The notes below the pieces were generated by a model that was given only the letters and a program-made list of their open reading frames with translations, was not told where the DNA came from and made no database searches. Below are positions 16,904 through 24,999 of a DNA stretch of 64,000 nucleotides, in pieces (the first letter of the stretch is position 1; every line of letters starts with the position of its first letter). The position numbers and the translations under genes are program-made. This stretch comes from CAZSDU01 sp964429135 (GTDB taxonomy: Bacteria > Bacteroidota > Bacteroidia > Bacteroidales > FEN-979). The DNA is taken from NCBI GenBank assembly GCA_964429135.1, contig CAYSAU010000004.1:1-64000 (forward strand), given 5' to 3'.

Positions 16904-19900
16904 TCATGTTTTTGTTCTGGTATCTTTTGAAACAGATAAATAGGTATATAAGGCAGGGATGACAAACAGGGTTAGGATCAATGAAAAAATCAATCCACCT
17001 ATGATTGTTATTCCCATTGGAACGCGGCTTCTGGAAGCGGCGCCCAGGGCCAGGGCAATGGGTAGGGCGCCCAGGGCGGTGGCCAGGCTGGTCATCAGAA
17101 TGGGACGCAAACGGCGGGTGGCTGCATCGATCACCGCTTCCTTCAGGTTCAAACCTGACTGTTTGCGTTGATTGGCAAATTCCACGATTAGGATTCCGTT
17201 CTTGGTCACAATCCCAATGAGCACAATGACTCCGATTTCACTGAAAATATTCAGGGTTTGTCCGAATATCCGGAGGGATAAAATAGCACCGGCCATGGCG
17301 AGGGGAACGGTAAACATAATGATCAGCGGATCCATAAAACTCTCAAACTGGGCAGCCAGTATCAGGTAAACTAAAATCAAAGCCAGCAGAAGGGCAAATA
17401 ATAAACTCCCGGAGCTGTCTTCAAATTCCTTGGAAACGCCTGCCAGGGCAGAAGAAAAAGAATCATCGAAAGTACTTTTACCGATATTCCGCATGGCTTC
17501 AATACCCTGGCCCAGGGTTACCCCTTTGGCGGGCTGGGCAGAAACAGTGGCAGACACATATCGGTTAAAACGGTAAAGCTGTGGAGGATTGCTTTGTTCA
17601 TTGAGCTTAACAACATTATCGAGTTGTATCAGTTCTCCCCGGATATTTTTGATATAGATGGAACTCAGATCCAAAGGCTGATCCCTGTACACCCTGTCAG
17701 CCTGCCCGATTACCTGGTACTGCTTGCTGTTCATGATAAAATACCCATAACGCTGTCCACTGAAATAGAGCTGAAGGATTTCAGCAATATTCCTCACATT
17801 GATCCCCAAGGCTCTTGCCCTGTCCCGGTCTATTTCTACGGATAACTCCGGCTTATTGAATTTCAGGTTCAGGTCAACCACCTGAAACTTCGGGTCAGCC
17901 TGAACCCGCTCCATAAATTTTGGAAGATACTGTTTAAGTTTTTCAAAATTCGGGGCAAGAATGACATATTGAACGGGTAAACCTGAATTCCTGCCGCCTC
18001 CGATGGTTTGTTCCTGAATGATAAAAGTCTTTGCAAAAGTGTAATTTTTCGTGATGGCGCTAAGTTCGTCGGCAATATCCTGCTGGGTGCGTTTTCGATC
18101 TCCCGCTTGTGTCAGGATGAGTCTTATAAATCCATTATTGGTGGAAGAAGACGAGCCAAACCCCGGCGCAGTAATTCCCATCATGGCTTGCTTCTCAGGA
18201 ATGGTATCAGCGATTTTTAGCATTTGTTCCATGTATTTGTTCATCAGTTCGAAGGAGGTTCCTTCGGGGGCTGTCGAAACAATCTGCAATCGGCTTTTAT
18301 CTTCCATCGGAGCCAGTTCTGATGGGATCGTGGCTCCTATACCCAGGATTAACCCTATGGAAAAGACCATAATAAGAATGGCCAGCCAGCGATGAGCAAT
18401 GAAAAGCTTGAGGCTGCGATGATAAAAATCGGTGAATTGGTTCAGAAGGTATTCTGTTTTGGTAAACAAATGATTATGGTGCACAACTTTCTTTAACATC
18501 CTTGAACTCATCATGGGGGTGAGGGTAAGGGATACAAGGGCTGATACCAGAATGGTTCCGGCTACGACTACACCGAATTCACGAAAAAGCCGGCCGGTCA
18601 ATCCCTGTAGGAAAATGATCGGGAGAAAAACCGCTGCCAGGGTAATGGTGGTGGAAAGAATGGCGAAAAAAATCTCTCTCGAGCCCTGATGACCGGCTTC
18701 AATTGGATCCATCCCACCCTCAATCTTATGATATATGTTTTCGAGTACTACAATGGCATCATCAACCACAAGACCGGTTGCCAGGACAATTCCAAGCAAA
18801 GTGAGAATGTTAATTGAAAATCCGGCAACATACATAATGAAAAACCCGCTGACCAAAGAAATCGGAATGGCAATAATGGGGATCAGGGTGGTTTTCCAGC
18901 TGCGTAAAAAGATAAATATAACAAGAAGAACAAGTCCGAAAGCGATTAGAATGGTCTCCTGCACTTCTGAAATAGCTTTACGGATACTTAAAGTAGTGTC
19001 TAAACTGGTTCCGACCTTTATGTCACCTGGTATTTCTGTTTTCAGTTGATTAACACGTTTGTATATTTCATCCACAATAGTGATCTGGTTGGCTCCGGGC
19101 TGAGGTGTGATGGCAACGCCGACCATGGGGACTAAACCATTTCCCCTCATGATGGTCCTTTCATTTTCGGGAAGCAGGCTTGCCATTCCGACATCACGCA
19201 TACGAATGACAGTACCGTTCTTTTCAAGGATAATCATATCATTAAATTCGGAGGGGGTAGTCAGGCGTCCTTTGGTTCTGATGGTCAACTCTGTCCCATA
19301 CCCTTCAATCCTGCCGGTAGGGAGCTCGATGTTTTCTCTTGTCAGGGCCTCGCGGACATCCCCCGGTGTCAATTGAAAACCAGCCAGTTTCCCGGGATCA
19401 AGCATCAGCTTCATAGCATACCTCCGCTCTCCCCAGATTCTCACCTCACTTACACCAGGAATGGTCTGAAGCCTTTCCTTGAAGACATTGTTGGCAAAGT
19501 CAGATAGCTCCATTAGGTTTCTGACCTCGCTTTGAAGAGTGACAGCATAAATGGGATTGGCATCGGCATCTGATTTGGTCACAATGGGTGGATCGGTATC
19601 CGGAGGGATATTACGGATAGCTCTGGAGACCCTGTCCCTGACATCATTGGCAGCCGATTCCATGTCAACCCCAAGTTCAAATTCAACCGTAATATTACTA
19701 CGTCCGTCACTGCTGATGGAAGTCAGTGAGCGTATTCCTGCAATTCCATTAATAGATTCTTCCAGGGGTTGGGTAATCTGGGATTCGATGACATCCGCAT
19801 TGGCTCCAATATAGTTGGTGGTTACCGTGACGACAGGAGGGTCAACACTGGGAAATTCTCTGATGCCAAGGAAAACATAGCCGATAATCCCAAAAAGAAC

Positions 19901-19963
19901 GATCAGTAAAGAAATTACTGTAGCCAGTACCGGACGGTTTATACTGAGGGAAGAAATGTTCAT
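16904..19963 (-). CDS. RND efflux transporter permease (HAE1/AcrB family)
   Basis: 1019 residues. The N-terminus SINRPVLATVISLLIVLFG and the first periplasmic motif REFPSVDPPVVTVTT are typical of HAE1-type RND pumps. TM4 carries the proton-relay GLVVDDAIVVLENIY with the paired Asp residues. TM10-TM12 appear near the C-terminus (GIVTKNGILIVEFANQ, RLRPILMTSLATALGALPIAL). It pumps small amphiphilic compounds from the inner membrane or periplasm to the TolC channel, driven by protons. Its start overlaps the stop of the membrane fusion gene by four bases (ATGA), indicating translational coupling. Substrate unknown. Confidence 0.92.
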   Translation of the reverse strand: MNISSLSINRPVLATVISLLIVLFGIIGYVFLGIREFPSVDPPVVTVTTNYIGANADVIESQITQPLEESINGIAGIRSLTSISSDGRSNITVEFELGVDMESAANDVRDRVSRAIRNIPPDTDPPIVTKSDADANPIYAVTLQSEVRNLMELSDFANNVFKERLQTIPGVSEVRIWGERRYAMKLMLDPGKLAGFQLTPGDVREALTRENIELPTGRIEGYGTELTIRTKGRLTTPSEFNDMIILEKNGTVIRMRDVGMASLLPENERTIMRGNGLVPMVGVAITPQPGANQITIVDEIYKRVNQLKTEIPGDIKVGTSLDTTLSIRKAISEVQETILIAFGLVLLVIFIFLRSWKTTLIPIIAIPISLVSGFFIMYVAGFSINILTLLGIVLATGLVVDDAIVVLENIYHKIEGGMDPIEAGHQGSREIFFAILSTTITLAAVFLPIIFLQGLTGRLFREFGVVVAGTILVSALVSLTLTPMMSSRMLKKVVHHNHLFTKTEYLLNQFTDFYHRSLKLFIAHRWLAILIMVFSIGLILGIGATIPSELAPMEDKSRLQIVSTAPEGTSFELMNKYMEQMLKIADTIPEKQAMMGITAPGFGSSSSTNNGFIRLILTQAGDRKRTQQDIADELSAITKNYTFAKTFIIQEQTIGGGRNSGLPVQYVILAPNFEKLKQYLPKFMERVQADPKFQVVDLNLKFNKPELSVEIDRDRARALGINVRNIAEILQLYFSGQRYGYFIMNSKQYQVIGQADRVYRDQPLDLSSIYIKNIRGELIQLDNVVKLNEQSNPPQLYRFNRYVSATVSAQPAKGVTLGQGIEAMRNIGKSTFDDSFSSALAGVSKEFEDSSGSLLFALLLALILVYLILAAQFESFMDPLIIMFTVPLAMAGAILSLRIFGQTLNIFSEIGVIVLIGIVTKNGILIVEFANQRKQSGLNLKEAVIDAATRRLRPILMTSLATALGALPIALALGAASRSRVPMGITIIGGLIFSLILTLFVIPALYTYLSVSKDTRTKT

Positions 19964-21003
19964 TGAAGTTTCAGCTTAACGGGCATTTCTTCACGCAGCT
20001 GCATAATTCCAGAAATGATGACGGTATCCCCCCGACTTAACCCGCTGAGGACCTGAACCTCACGTTCAGTTCGTATGCCGGTACGGACTAAACAGGATTT
20101 GGCTTTTCCGCTTTTGCACACAAATACCTTTTCTGCGTTCATTTGCGGAATGATTGCTTCCGAAGGGACGATGAGGGCATCAGGAATGCGCTCCAGGAGG
20201 ATTTCAACCCTGGCAAAGGCTCCGGGAATTAAACTTCCATTGGCATTCGGACAAACGGCGCGGATGGAAACATTTCGGGTTACTGGATCAATTTTGGGTT
20301 CTATGGCATAGACTTTTCCTGTCAGATTGCTGTCAAGGCCTTCGATACGGAAACGAATAGGCGTTCCCTGCCTGATCTTTCCACGGTATTTTTCCGGAAT
20401 GGAAAAATCAATTTTAATCGGATCAGTTTGTTGAAGACGTGTGATTAGTGTGGTTGGGGAGACAAAACCACCGGGGCTGACTTGTCTCAGGCCAATTTGT
20501 CCGCCAAATGGCGCATAAATCTCTGTTTTGGAGATCTGGACTTTCATCGATTCCATCTGAGCCTGAAGGATCCCCTCCTGATTGACAGTTCGGTCGTATT
20601 CTTCCTGGCTGATGGCTTTTAATTCCAGTAGTTTTTCTTTGCGATAAACGTCATCCTTGGCTTGTTTATCTTCAACGTATAATTTTTTAAGTTGCGCCTG
20701 AAGCTCACGATCGTCGATTTTGATCAGTAAATCTCCTTGGTTCACATGGCTTCCCTCGATGAAATTGATGGATACAATTCTGCCTGAAATCTCACTTCTC
20801 AGTTCAATTTCCTCGTTTGCGATCAAACTGCCCGAGGCAAGGATTGTATTGTCCAATGTTTTTGGAAGAATCACCCTGCCACCGACAACAGTAAGTTTTT
20901 GTCCACTGTTTTTATTGGACGGATCTTTATCTTTTCCTTTACAATCATAAAAGACAAAGGATGAGATAAGAAAAAAAACGGACCAGCATAAAGTTTTTAA
21001 CAT
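19960..21003 (-). CDS. RND efflux membrane fusion protein (periplasmic adaptor)
   Basis: 347 residues from the ATG at 21001-21003; the open frame continues upstream through the tRNA-Pro gene, so a longer start is implausible. The N-terminal hydrophobic segment ends in FYDC, a weak lipobox, so lipid anchoring is possible but not certain. It has the HlyD/AcrA order: a lipoyl half (SEISGRIVSINFIEGSHVNQGD), a short coiled coil, a second lipoyl half (IYAPFGGQIGLRQVSPGGFV), a beta-barrel domain, and a membrane-proximal domain (LSRGDTVIISG). It bridges the RND pump and TolC and is the first gene of the operon. Confidence 0.88.
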   Translation of the reverse strand: MLKTLCWSVFFLISSFVFYDCKGKDKDPSNKNSGQKLTVVGGRVILPKTLDNTILASGSLIANEEIELRSEISGRIVSINFIEGSHVNQGDLLIKIDDRELQAQLKKLYVEDKQAKDDVYRKEKLLELKAISQEEYDRTVNQEGILQAQMESMKVQISKTEIYAPFGGQIGLRQVSPGGFVSPTTLITRLQQTDPIKIDFSIPEKYRGKIRQGTPIRFRIEGLDSNLTGKVYAIEPKIDPVTRNVSIRAVCPNANGSLIPGAFARVEILLERIPDALIVPSEAIIPQMNAEKVFVCKSGKAKSCLVRTGIRTEREVQVLSGLSRGDTVIISGIMQLREEMPVKLKLQ

Positions 21004-21043
21004 GATAAAAACAGAAATGAACGACAGTATAGAAAATCCTCTG

Positions 21044-21051
21044 CAAAAGTA
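21044..21051 (-). promoter_or_regulatory. Possible -7 box for the MFP-RND-TolC operon
   Basis: Read on the minus strand this is TACTTTTG (TAnnTTTG). It lies about 40 bases before the MFP start codon. No clear -33 TTTG is seen. A divergent TACTTTTG for the tRNA genes lies 13 bases away. Confidence 0.35.
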
Positions 21052-21064
21052 AAAAATTTTTTTG

Positions 21065-21072
21065 TACTTTTG
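21065..21072 (+). promoter_or_regulatory. Possible -7 box for the tRNA-Pro/tRNA-Thr transcript
   Basis: TACTTTTG (TAnnTTTG) ends 9 bases before the 5' end of tRNA-Pro, the right distance for a start just at the tRNA. No good -33 element is seen. Confidence 0.4.
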
Positions 21073-21081
21073 CCGGCCAAT

Positions 21082-21155
21082 CGGGATGTAGCGCAGTTGG
21101 CTAGCGCACCACGTTCGGGACGTGGGGGTCGGAAGTTCGAGTCTTCTCATCCCGA
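21082..21155 (+). tRNA. tRNA-Pro (anticodon CGG)
   Basis: 74 bases folding as a cloverleaf: acceptor CGGGATG paired with CATCCCG (7 bp), D-stem GCGC/GCGC, anticodon stem CCACG/CGTGG around the loop TTCGGGA (anticodon CGG at 21116-21118), and T-stem GGAAG/CTTCT with loop TTCGAGT. The discriminator base is A; CCA is not encoded. Five bases separate it from the tRNA-Thr cloverleaf start. Confidence 0.95.
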
Positions 21156-21159
21156 CAAC

Positions 21160-21232
21160 GCCACTTTAGCTCAGTTGGTAGAGCAGCTGATTCGTAATTA
21201 GCAGGTCGGGGGTTCAAGTCCCCTGAGTGGCT
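21160..21232 (+). tRNA. tRNA-Thr (anticodon CGT)
   Basis: 73 bases: acceptor GCCACTT with GAGTGGC (one G-U), D-arm GCTC/GAGC, anticodon stem GCTGA/TTAGC around TTCGTAA (anticodon CGT), T-stem GGGGG/CCCCT with loop TTCAAGT, discriminator T. CCA is not encoded. It lies directly after tRNA-Pro and is followed by a rho-independent terminator, so the two form one transcript. Confidence 0.95.
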
Positions 21233-21246
21233 CAGGATTTAAAGAA

Positions 21247-21271
21247 AGTCCGTTGCGCGGACTATTTTTTT
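21247..21271 (+). terminator. Rho-independent terminator after the tRNA pair, probably bidirectional
   Basis: Six-base stem AGTCCG/CGGACT (21247-21252 and 21258-21263), loop TTGCG, then a run of seven T. On the minus strand the same hairpin is followed by TTTCTTT, and it overlaps the stop codon of the lysine-rich mini-gene at 21262-21366, so it may end both transcripts. Confidence 0.75.
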
Positions 21272-21366
21272 GCTGCTTTCTTTTCTTTCTTGGCAGCCCG
21301 CTTTTCTTTCAGGTTCTTAGTGGGTTCCTTTTTCTTTTCTTTCGTTGGACTTTTTTCTTTTCCCAT
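21262..21366 (-). CDS. 34-residue lysine-rich mini-protein
   Basis: ATG at 21364-21366 and TAG ending at 21262 give 34 residues, nearly half of them Lys, with only Ala, Glu, Pro, Thr and a few others (MGKEKSPTKEKKKEPTKN, then LKEKRAAKKEKKAAKK). There is no signal peptide. The composition resembles nucleic-acid- or ribosome-associated tails, but function is unknown. The stop codon lies inside the bidirectional terminator, which argues that this is a designed transcript end. Similar tiny KEK-rich proteins occur in other Bacteroidota, as far as I recall. Low-complexity sequence makes a chance frame possible. Confidence 0.5.
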   Translation of the reverse strand: MGKEKSPTKEKKKEPTKNLKEKRAAKKEKKAAKK

Positions 21367-21426
21367 GGTTTTGTTTTTTTTGTAAAAATAAGAAAAAGAC
21401 AAAAATAATTCCAAGCATTTTATCAT

Positions 21427-21460
21427 AAAAAAAAGAAGGCAACCTTTTGGTAAACCTTCT
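21427..21460 (-). terminator. Terminator after the TPKEADFND mini-protein gene
   Basis: On the minus strand AGAAGG pairs with CCTTCT (21455-21460 with 21434-21439), with an internal bulge, an ACC/GGT inner stem and a four-base loop. A run of eight T (21427-21434) follows. It lies 30 bases past the stop codon of the gene at 21490. Confidence 0.55.
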
Positions 21461-21489
21461 CTTCAAATGATGAGCGGAAAATATATTGG

Positions 21490-21729
21490 TTATAAAGCAT
21501 CGTTGAAATCAGCTTCTTTCGGAGTTACAGGCGCAAGTAATTTAATATTTATCTCCATGGCCGTGTTTTCATCGTTGAAGTCAGCTTCCTTTGGAGTCAG
21601 AGGAGCCAGTTTTGAAAGGTTCATGATGTCAGTGCTTTGAGTGGTCATTCCCCATTCCTCATGCCCTGAAGTTAACAAACCATTAAACTGTAAAGTGATG
21701 ATGGCGGTCAAAATATATAAGGTTTTCAT
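21490..21729 (-). CDS. Small secreted protein with two LAPxTPKEADFND repeats
   Basis: 79 residues from ATG 21727-21729; another ATG three codons upstream (21738) is possible. The N-terminus MKTLYILTAIITLQFNGLL is a signal peptide, followed by a short spacer and two copies of L-A-P-(L/V)-T-P-K-E-A-D-F-N-D, at bases 21571-21609 and 21499-21537, separated by 11 residues. The second copy nearly ends the protein (AL, stop). The DNA of the two copies differs mostly at silent positions, which suggests selection on the peptide itself. It has its own terminator and stands alone upstream of the peptidase gene. No known family recognised; a secreted peptide or a docking tag are guesses. Confidence 0.65.
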   Translation of the reverse strand: MKTLYILTAIITLQFNGLLTSGHEEWGMTTQSTDIMNLSKLAPLTPKEADFNDENTAMEINIKLLAPVTPKEADFNDAL

Positions 21730-22019
21730 GGTTATCATTGTCTTGATGTTTTAATTGTTATAGTGCTTTCGTTTGCTTTTAATGTCCATAAGACGGAGCT
21801 CTGTCAAATTAGTTACAGGTATTTATAGTTTTAACATTTGTTTAACAAATAATTGATTTCGAAAATATTATCGTGCAAAACTACGTTTAATTTAGACTCA
21901 TTCTAATAAAAATCGATGGTCGAAGGGTTTAACCCGATAAACAGCGGTAATTTCTCGATAAAAAAATAACGGAAAATCAGAATTTGATACTGTTCAATGA
22001 CCAATCAGCCTATCACGCA

Positions 22020-24179
22020 TTACAGGTAATCTTTGAAGTATTGAACTATTTTCTGGTTAAGATGAATCCGGTCTTTGCCGCGGACATTATGTTCATGACC
22101 GGGATAAATGAAAAAGTCGAGCTGTTTGCCTTCGTCCACACATTTTTTGAGGAATACAAGACTGTTCTGGGGGACCACCGTTTCATCCTGATAGTCATGA
22201 ATGATCAGGAGTTTCCCTTTCAAATCTTTGGCATAATTCAGAAGGTTGGCGTTCTTATAACCCTCAGGATTCGATTCCGGTGTGTCCATGTAGCGCTCCC
22301 CATACATCACCTCATAATATTTCCAGTCGATGACCGGACCTCCGCATACTCCGGCCTTGAAGCTTCCCGGATGTTTTAACATCATCGTGATGGTCATGAA
22401 GCCTCCATAACTCCACCCATTGATTCCTATCCGTGTTGAATCAATCCAGGGAAGTGATTTAAGGTAGCGAACTCCGACCATCTGATCTGCCAGTTCGGCA
22501 ACGCCAAGCTGACGATGTATCGCCTGTTCAAAATTTCTTCCTCTGTTTGTAGTTCCCCGGTTGTCGAGAGTAAACACAACATATCCTTCGCTGGCAAGGT
22601 AATTGAGAAAAAGTCCGGCTCCGCCCAGCCACGAATTGGTGATCATCTGGGAATGCGGACCACCGTATACATAAATGATGACCGGATATTTCTTGGTGGA
22701 ATCAAACCCGATGGGTTTAATCAACCGACAGTAAAGGTCAATGTTTTCTTCATTTTTAATGGTGAAGATGGTCATATCACCTGTCTTGTAATCCTTCAGG
22801 GGGTTATCGTTTTCGAGCAATACTTTCAGGGTGTTTCCTTTATCTCCCAGGATTTCAATTTGACGGGCAACATGAGTATTTTGGTAACTATCAAGGAAGT
22901 ACTTTCCGCTTGCTGAAACCTGAACCGAATGGGTACCAGGTTTTTTAGTCACCGGGAAGGGATCTCCTTTTTTCAGATTGACTCCATATAATTGCTTGTC
23001 GAGGGGATTATCTTTGTTGCAGTAAAACCAGATTTTGGTGTTTTTTTCATCACAGGCAAGATAATCCTGAACCACCCAGCTTCCTGAAGTAAGCTGTCGA
23101 ATGAGTTGCCCGCCGGAATCATAAAGATAAAGGTGGTTGAACCCGTCCCTAGGGCTTTGCCAGATGAAGCGGGTCGGATCATCATTGAGGAATTCAGGTC
23201 CATGAAGAGGTTCGACATATTTCTCGTTTTTTTCCTCAAAAAGAGTTTGAATGAAATTTCCCGTTGATGCATCATATTTGTTGAGAAGCAAATGATTCTG
23301 ATCGCGGTTCAGACAAGCAATGTAAATATGTTTTTCATCAGGCGACCAGGTAACATTCGTAAGATATTCGATATCGGATATCGGAAACCTGATATCCGTA
23401 GAATCCGTGTTCAGGTAATGGATGAGTCCGTTTTTGACATTATAAATACCCAGGGTGACTTTATGACTGGACATGCCTGCCATGGGATATTTGACAGGGG
23501 TAACTTCCGCGATCCGTTTGGTTATATCCACAAGAGGATAATCCGTGACCTGGGTTTCATCCATCCGGTAAAAAGCGAGGAAGTTGCCTTTTGGTGACCA
23601 GAAGGTTCCTTTATCGATACCGAATTCATTGCGATGCACCCTTTCTGAACCATAAACAATACCCGGTGTAGGTTCGTTTGTCAGGGCAAGGGTTGTATCC
23701 CTGAAAGCAATGAACAGGTTGTTTCCTTTGGTATAGGCGATTTTAAAAGATGATTTGTCAATATCTATGTTCCCGGCTGATGTATCGCATCGGTTCAACA
23801 GCCTTTTCATTCCGGAGGAAAGGTCGTAAAGAAAGTATTTTGTGCCTACCCAGAAAAGAATTTTTTTTTCATTCAGGTAAGTAAAAACGGGGAAGGTTTT
23901 CAATGGTTCTGGAAGGAATTCTTTGAACGCTTCATTAAGTGTCGCCAGATTAAGAATGGTATCCCGGGTTGAAAAAACAGGATGGTAACAGATCAAGGCA
24001 TTTTTTGCAAGGTAGCTGCAGTGATCGGATTTGCCCATCCATTTCAGCTGACTAAGATTAGCCGCATTCAGCGTTGGATTCATATAACTTGCCTCGCTGA
24101 CAGTCAGGGTTTTTGTTTGTGCAGCCAGGAACAAGGGCAAAAAAAGCCCGAGGATAAATGGAAAATGCAAACGGAACAT
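22020..24179 (-). CDS. Dipeptidyl peptidase IV-type serine peptidase (family S9)
   Basis: 719 residues, about the length of bacterial DPP IV. Signal peptide at the N-terminus (ending FLAAQ). Residues ~50-450 form the DPP IV N-terminal beta-propeller (FWSPKGNFLAFYRMDE is a family hallmark; also TNVTWSPDEKHIYIACLNRD). The C-terminal alpha/beta-hydrolase holds the nucleophile in NGWSYGGF (Ser590), an Asp in HDYQDETV and the His in YPGHEHNV. It should remove N-terminal Xaa-Pro dipeptides in the periplasm or at the surface, fitting a peptide-fermenting lifestyle. It lies 84 bases downstream of the pcrB-like gene on the same strand, so may be read through from that operon. Confidence 0.88.
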   Translation of the reverse strand: MFRLHFPFILGLFLPLFLAAQTKTLTVSEASYMNPTLNAANLSQLKWMGKSDHCSYLAKNALICYHPVFSTRDTILNLATLNEAFKEFLPEPLKTFPVFTYLNEKKILFWVGTKYFLYDLSSGMKRLLNRCDTSAGNIDIDKSSFKIAYTKGNNLFIAFRDTTLALTNEPTPGIVYGSERVHRNEFGIDKGTFWSPKGNFLAFYRMDETQVTDYPLVDITKRIAEVTPVKYPMAGMSSHKVTLGIYNVKNGLIHYLNTDSTDIRFPISDIEYLTNVTWSPDEKHIYIACLNRDQNHLLLNKYDASTGNFIQTLFEEKNEKYVEPLHGPEFLNDDPTRFIWQSPRDGFNHLYLYDSGGQLIRQLTSGSWVVQDYLACDEKNTKIWFYCNKDNPLDKQLYGVNLKKGDPFPVTKKPGTHSVQVSASGKYFLDSYQNTHVARQIEILGDKGNTLKVLLENDNPLKDYKTGDMTIFTIKNEENIDLYCRLIKPIGFDSTKKYPVIIYVYGGPHSQMITNSWLGGAGLFLNYLASEGYVVFTLDNRGTTNRGRNFEQAIHRQLGVAELADQMVGVRYLKSLPWIDSTRIGINGWSYGGFMTITMMLKHPGSFKAGVCGGPVIDWKYYEVMYGERYMDTPESNPEGYKNANLLNYAKDLKGKLLIIHDYQDETVVPQNSLVFLKKCVDEGKQLDFFIYPGHEHNVRGKDRIHLNQKIVQYFKDYL

Positions 24180-24263
24180 AGAAAGTAATTTGAAGGTTAA
24201 AGGATTTATAAAGTCTCAGTTCTTAGGTTTATTCTGCGGCGAGGCCGGCTTTTCAATTATTTT

Positions 24264-24995
24264 TCAATGAATCTTCTCTGCTATTCTGAGGATCATTTGC
24301 GGATCATTTTCGATAGCATTGCCGATGACTATAAGATCTGCACCTGCTTTCAGTATTGTTCCGGCTTTCCGGGAGGTATCAATGCCTCCTCCGATGATCA
24401 GGGGAATGTTCACAGTGGATTTCACAAGTTCAATCATCTTCGCCGGGATGGTTGATTCAGCCCCGCTGCCGGCATCCATATAAATCAGCTTTAATCCAAG
24501 CATCTCACCTGCCATGGCAGTACACACAGCAATCTCCGGTTTATCCCGGGGGATAGGTGTGGTATTGCTCATATACGTAACTGTCGTCATCCGTCCGCTG
24601 TCTATCAGCATATAGCCGGTTGGGATGATTTCAAGCTTACTGGCTTTTAAAAAAGGAGCTGAGATGACATGCTTCCCTATAAGCATATCGGGATTACGGC
24701 CGGAGATCAGGGAAAGCAATAAAATACCATCGGCGCAGTCATTGAGTTGCAGGCTGTTTCCCGGGAACAGAACCACGGGAATAGCAGAATTTTCCTTCAG
24801 GAATTTAACACCTTGATCTTGGGTATTCCTGGTCAGAAGACTGCCTCCGAAAAAGAAAAAGTCAACCCCCGCTTTATTGGAAAGGGTAACGACAGTTTTT
24901 AATGAGGGCAAGCTAACTTTATCGGGATCGATCAATACAGCGAATTTTTTCTTTCCCTTTTTTTTTCCTGAAAGAATGGTTGAATAGATTTCCAT
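24264..24995 (-). CDS. Geranylgeranylglyceryl/heptaprenylglyceryl phosphate synthase (PcrB/GGGPS family)
   Basis: 243 residues. The TIM-barrel prenyltransferase family is shown by AVLIDPDKV near the N-terminus, FFFGGSLLT, IPVVLFPGNS, IPTGYMLIDSGRMT, YMDAGSGAE and the phosphate-binding ends IIGGGIDT and DLIVIGNAIE. The enzyme links glycerol-1-phosphate to a polyprenyl diphosphate through an ether bond, a reaction first known from archaeal lipids and also found in many Bacteroidota and Firmicutes; which chain length is used cannot be told. It lies four bases after metF in the apparent operon, although no metabolic link to methionine is obvious. Confidence 0.85.
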   Translation of the reverse strand: MEIYSTILSGKKKGKKKFAVLIDPDKVSLPSLKTVVTLSNKAGVDFFFFGGSLLTRNTQDQGVKFLKENSAIPVVLFPGNSLQLNDCADGILLLSLISGRNPDMLIGKHVISAPFLKASKLEIIPTGYMLIDSGRMTTVTYMSNTTPIPRDKPEIAVCTAMAGEMLGLKLIYMDAGSGAESTIPAKMIELVKSTVNIPLIIGGGIDTSRKAGTILKAGADLIVIGNAIENDPQMILRIAEKIH

Positions 24996-24999
24996 AGGC

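Noticed and set aside
21004..21150. N-terminal extension of the membrane fusion protein through the tRNA-Pro gene
   Set aside because: A protein start inside a tRNA is implausible; ATG 21003 gives a normal export signal.
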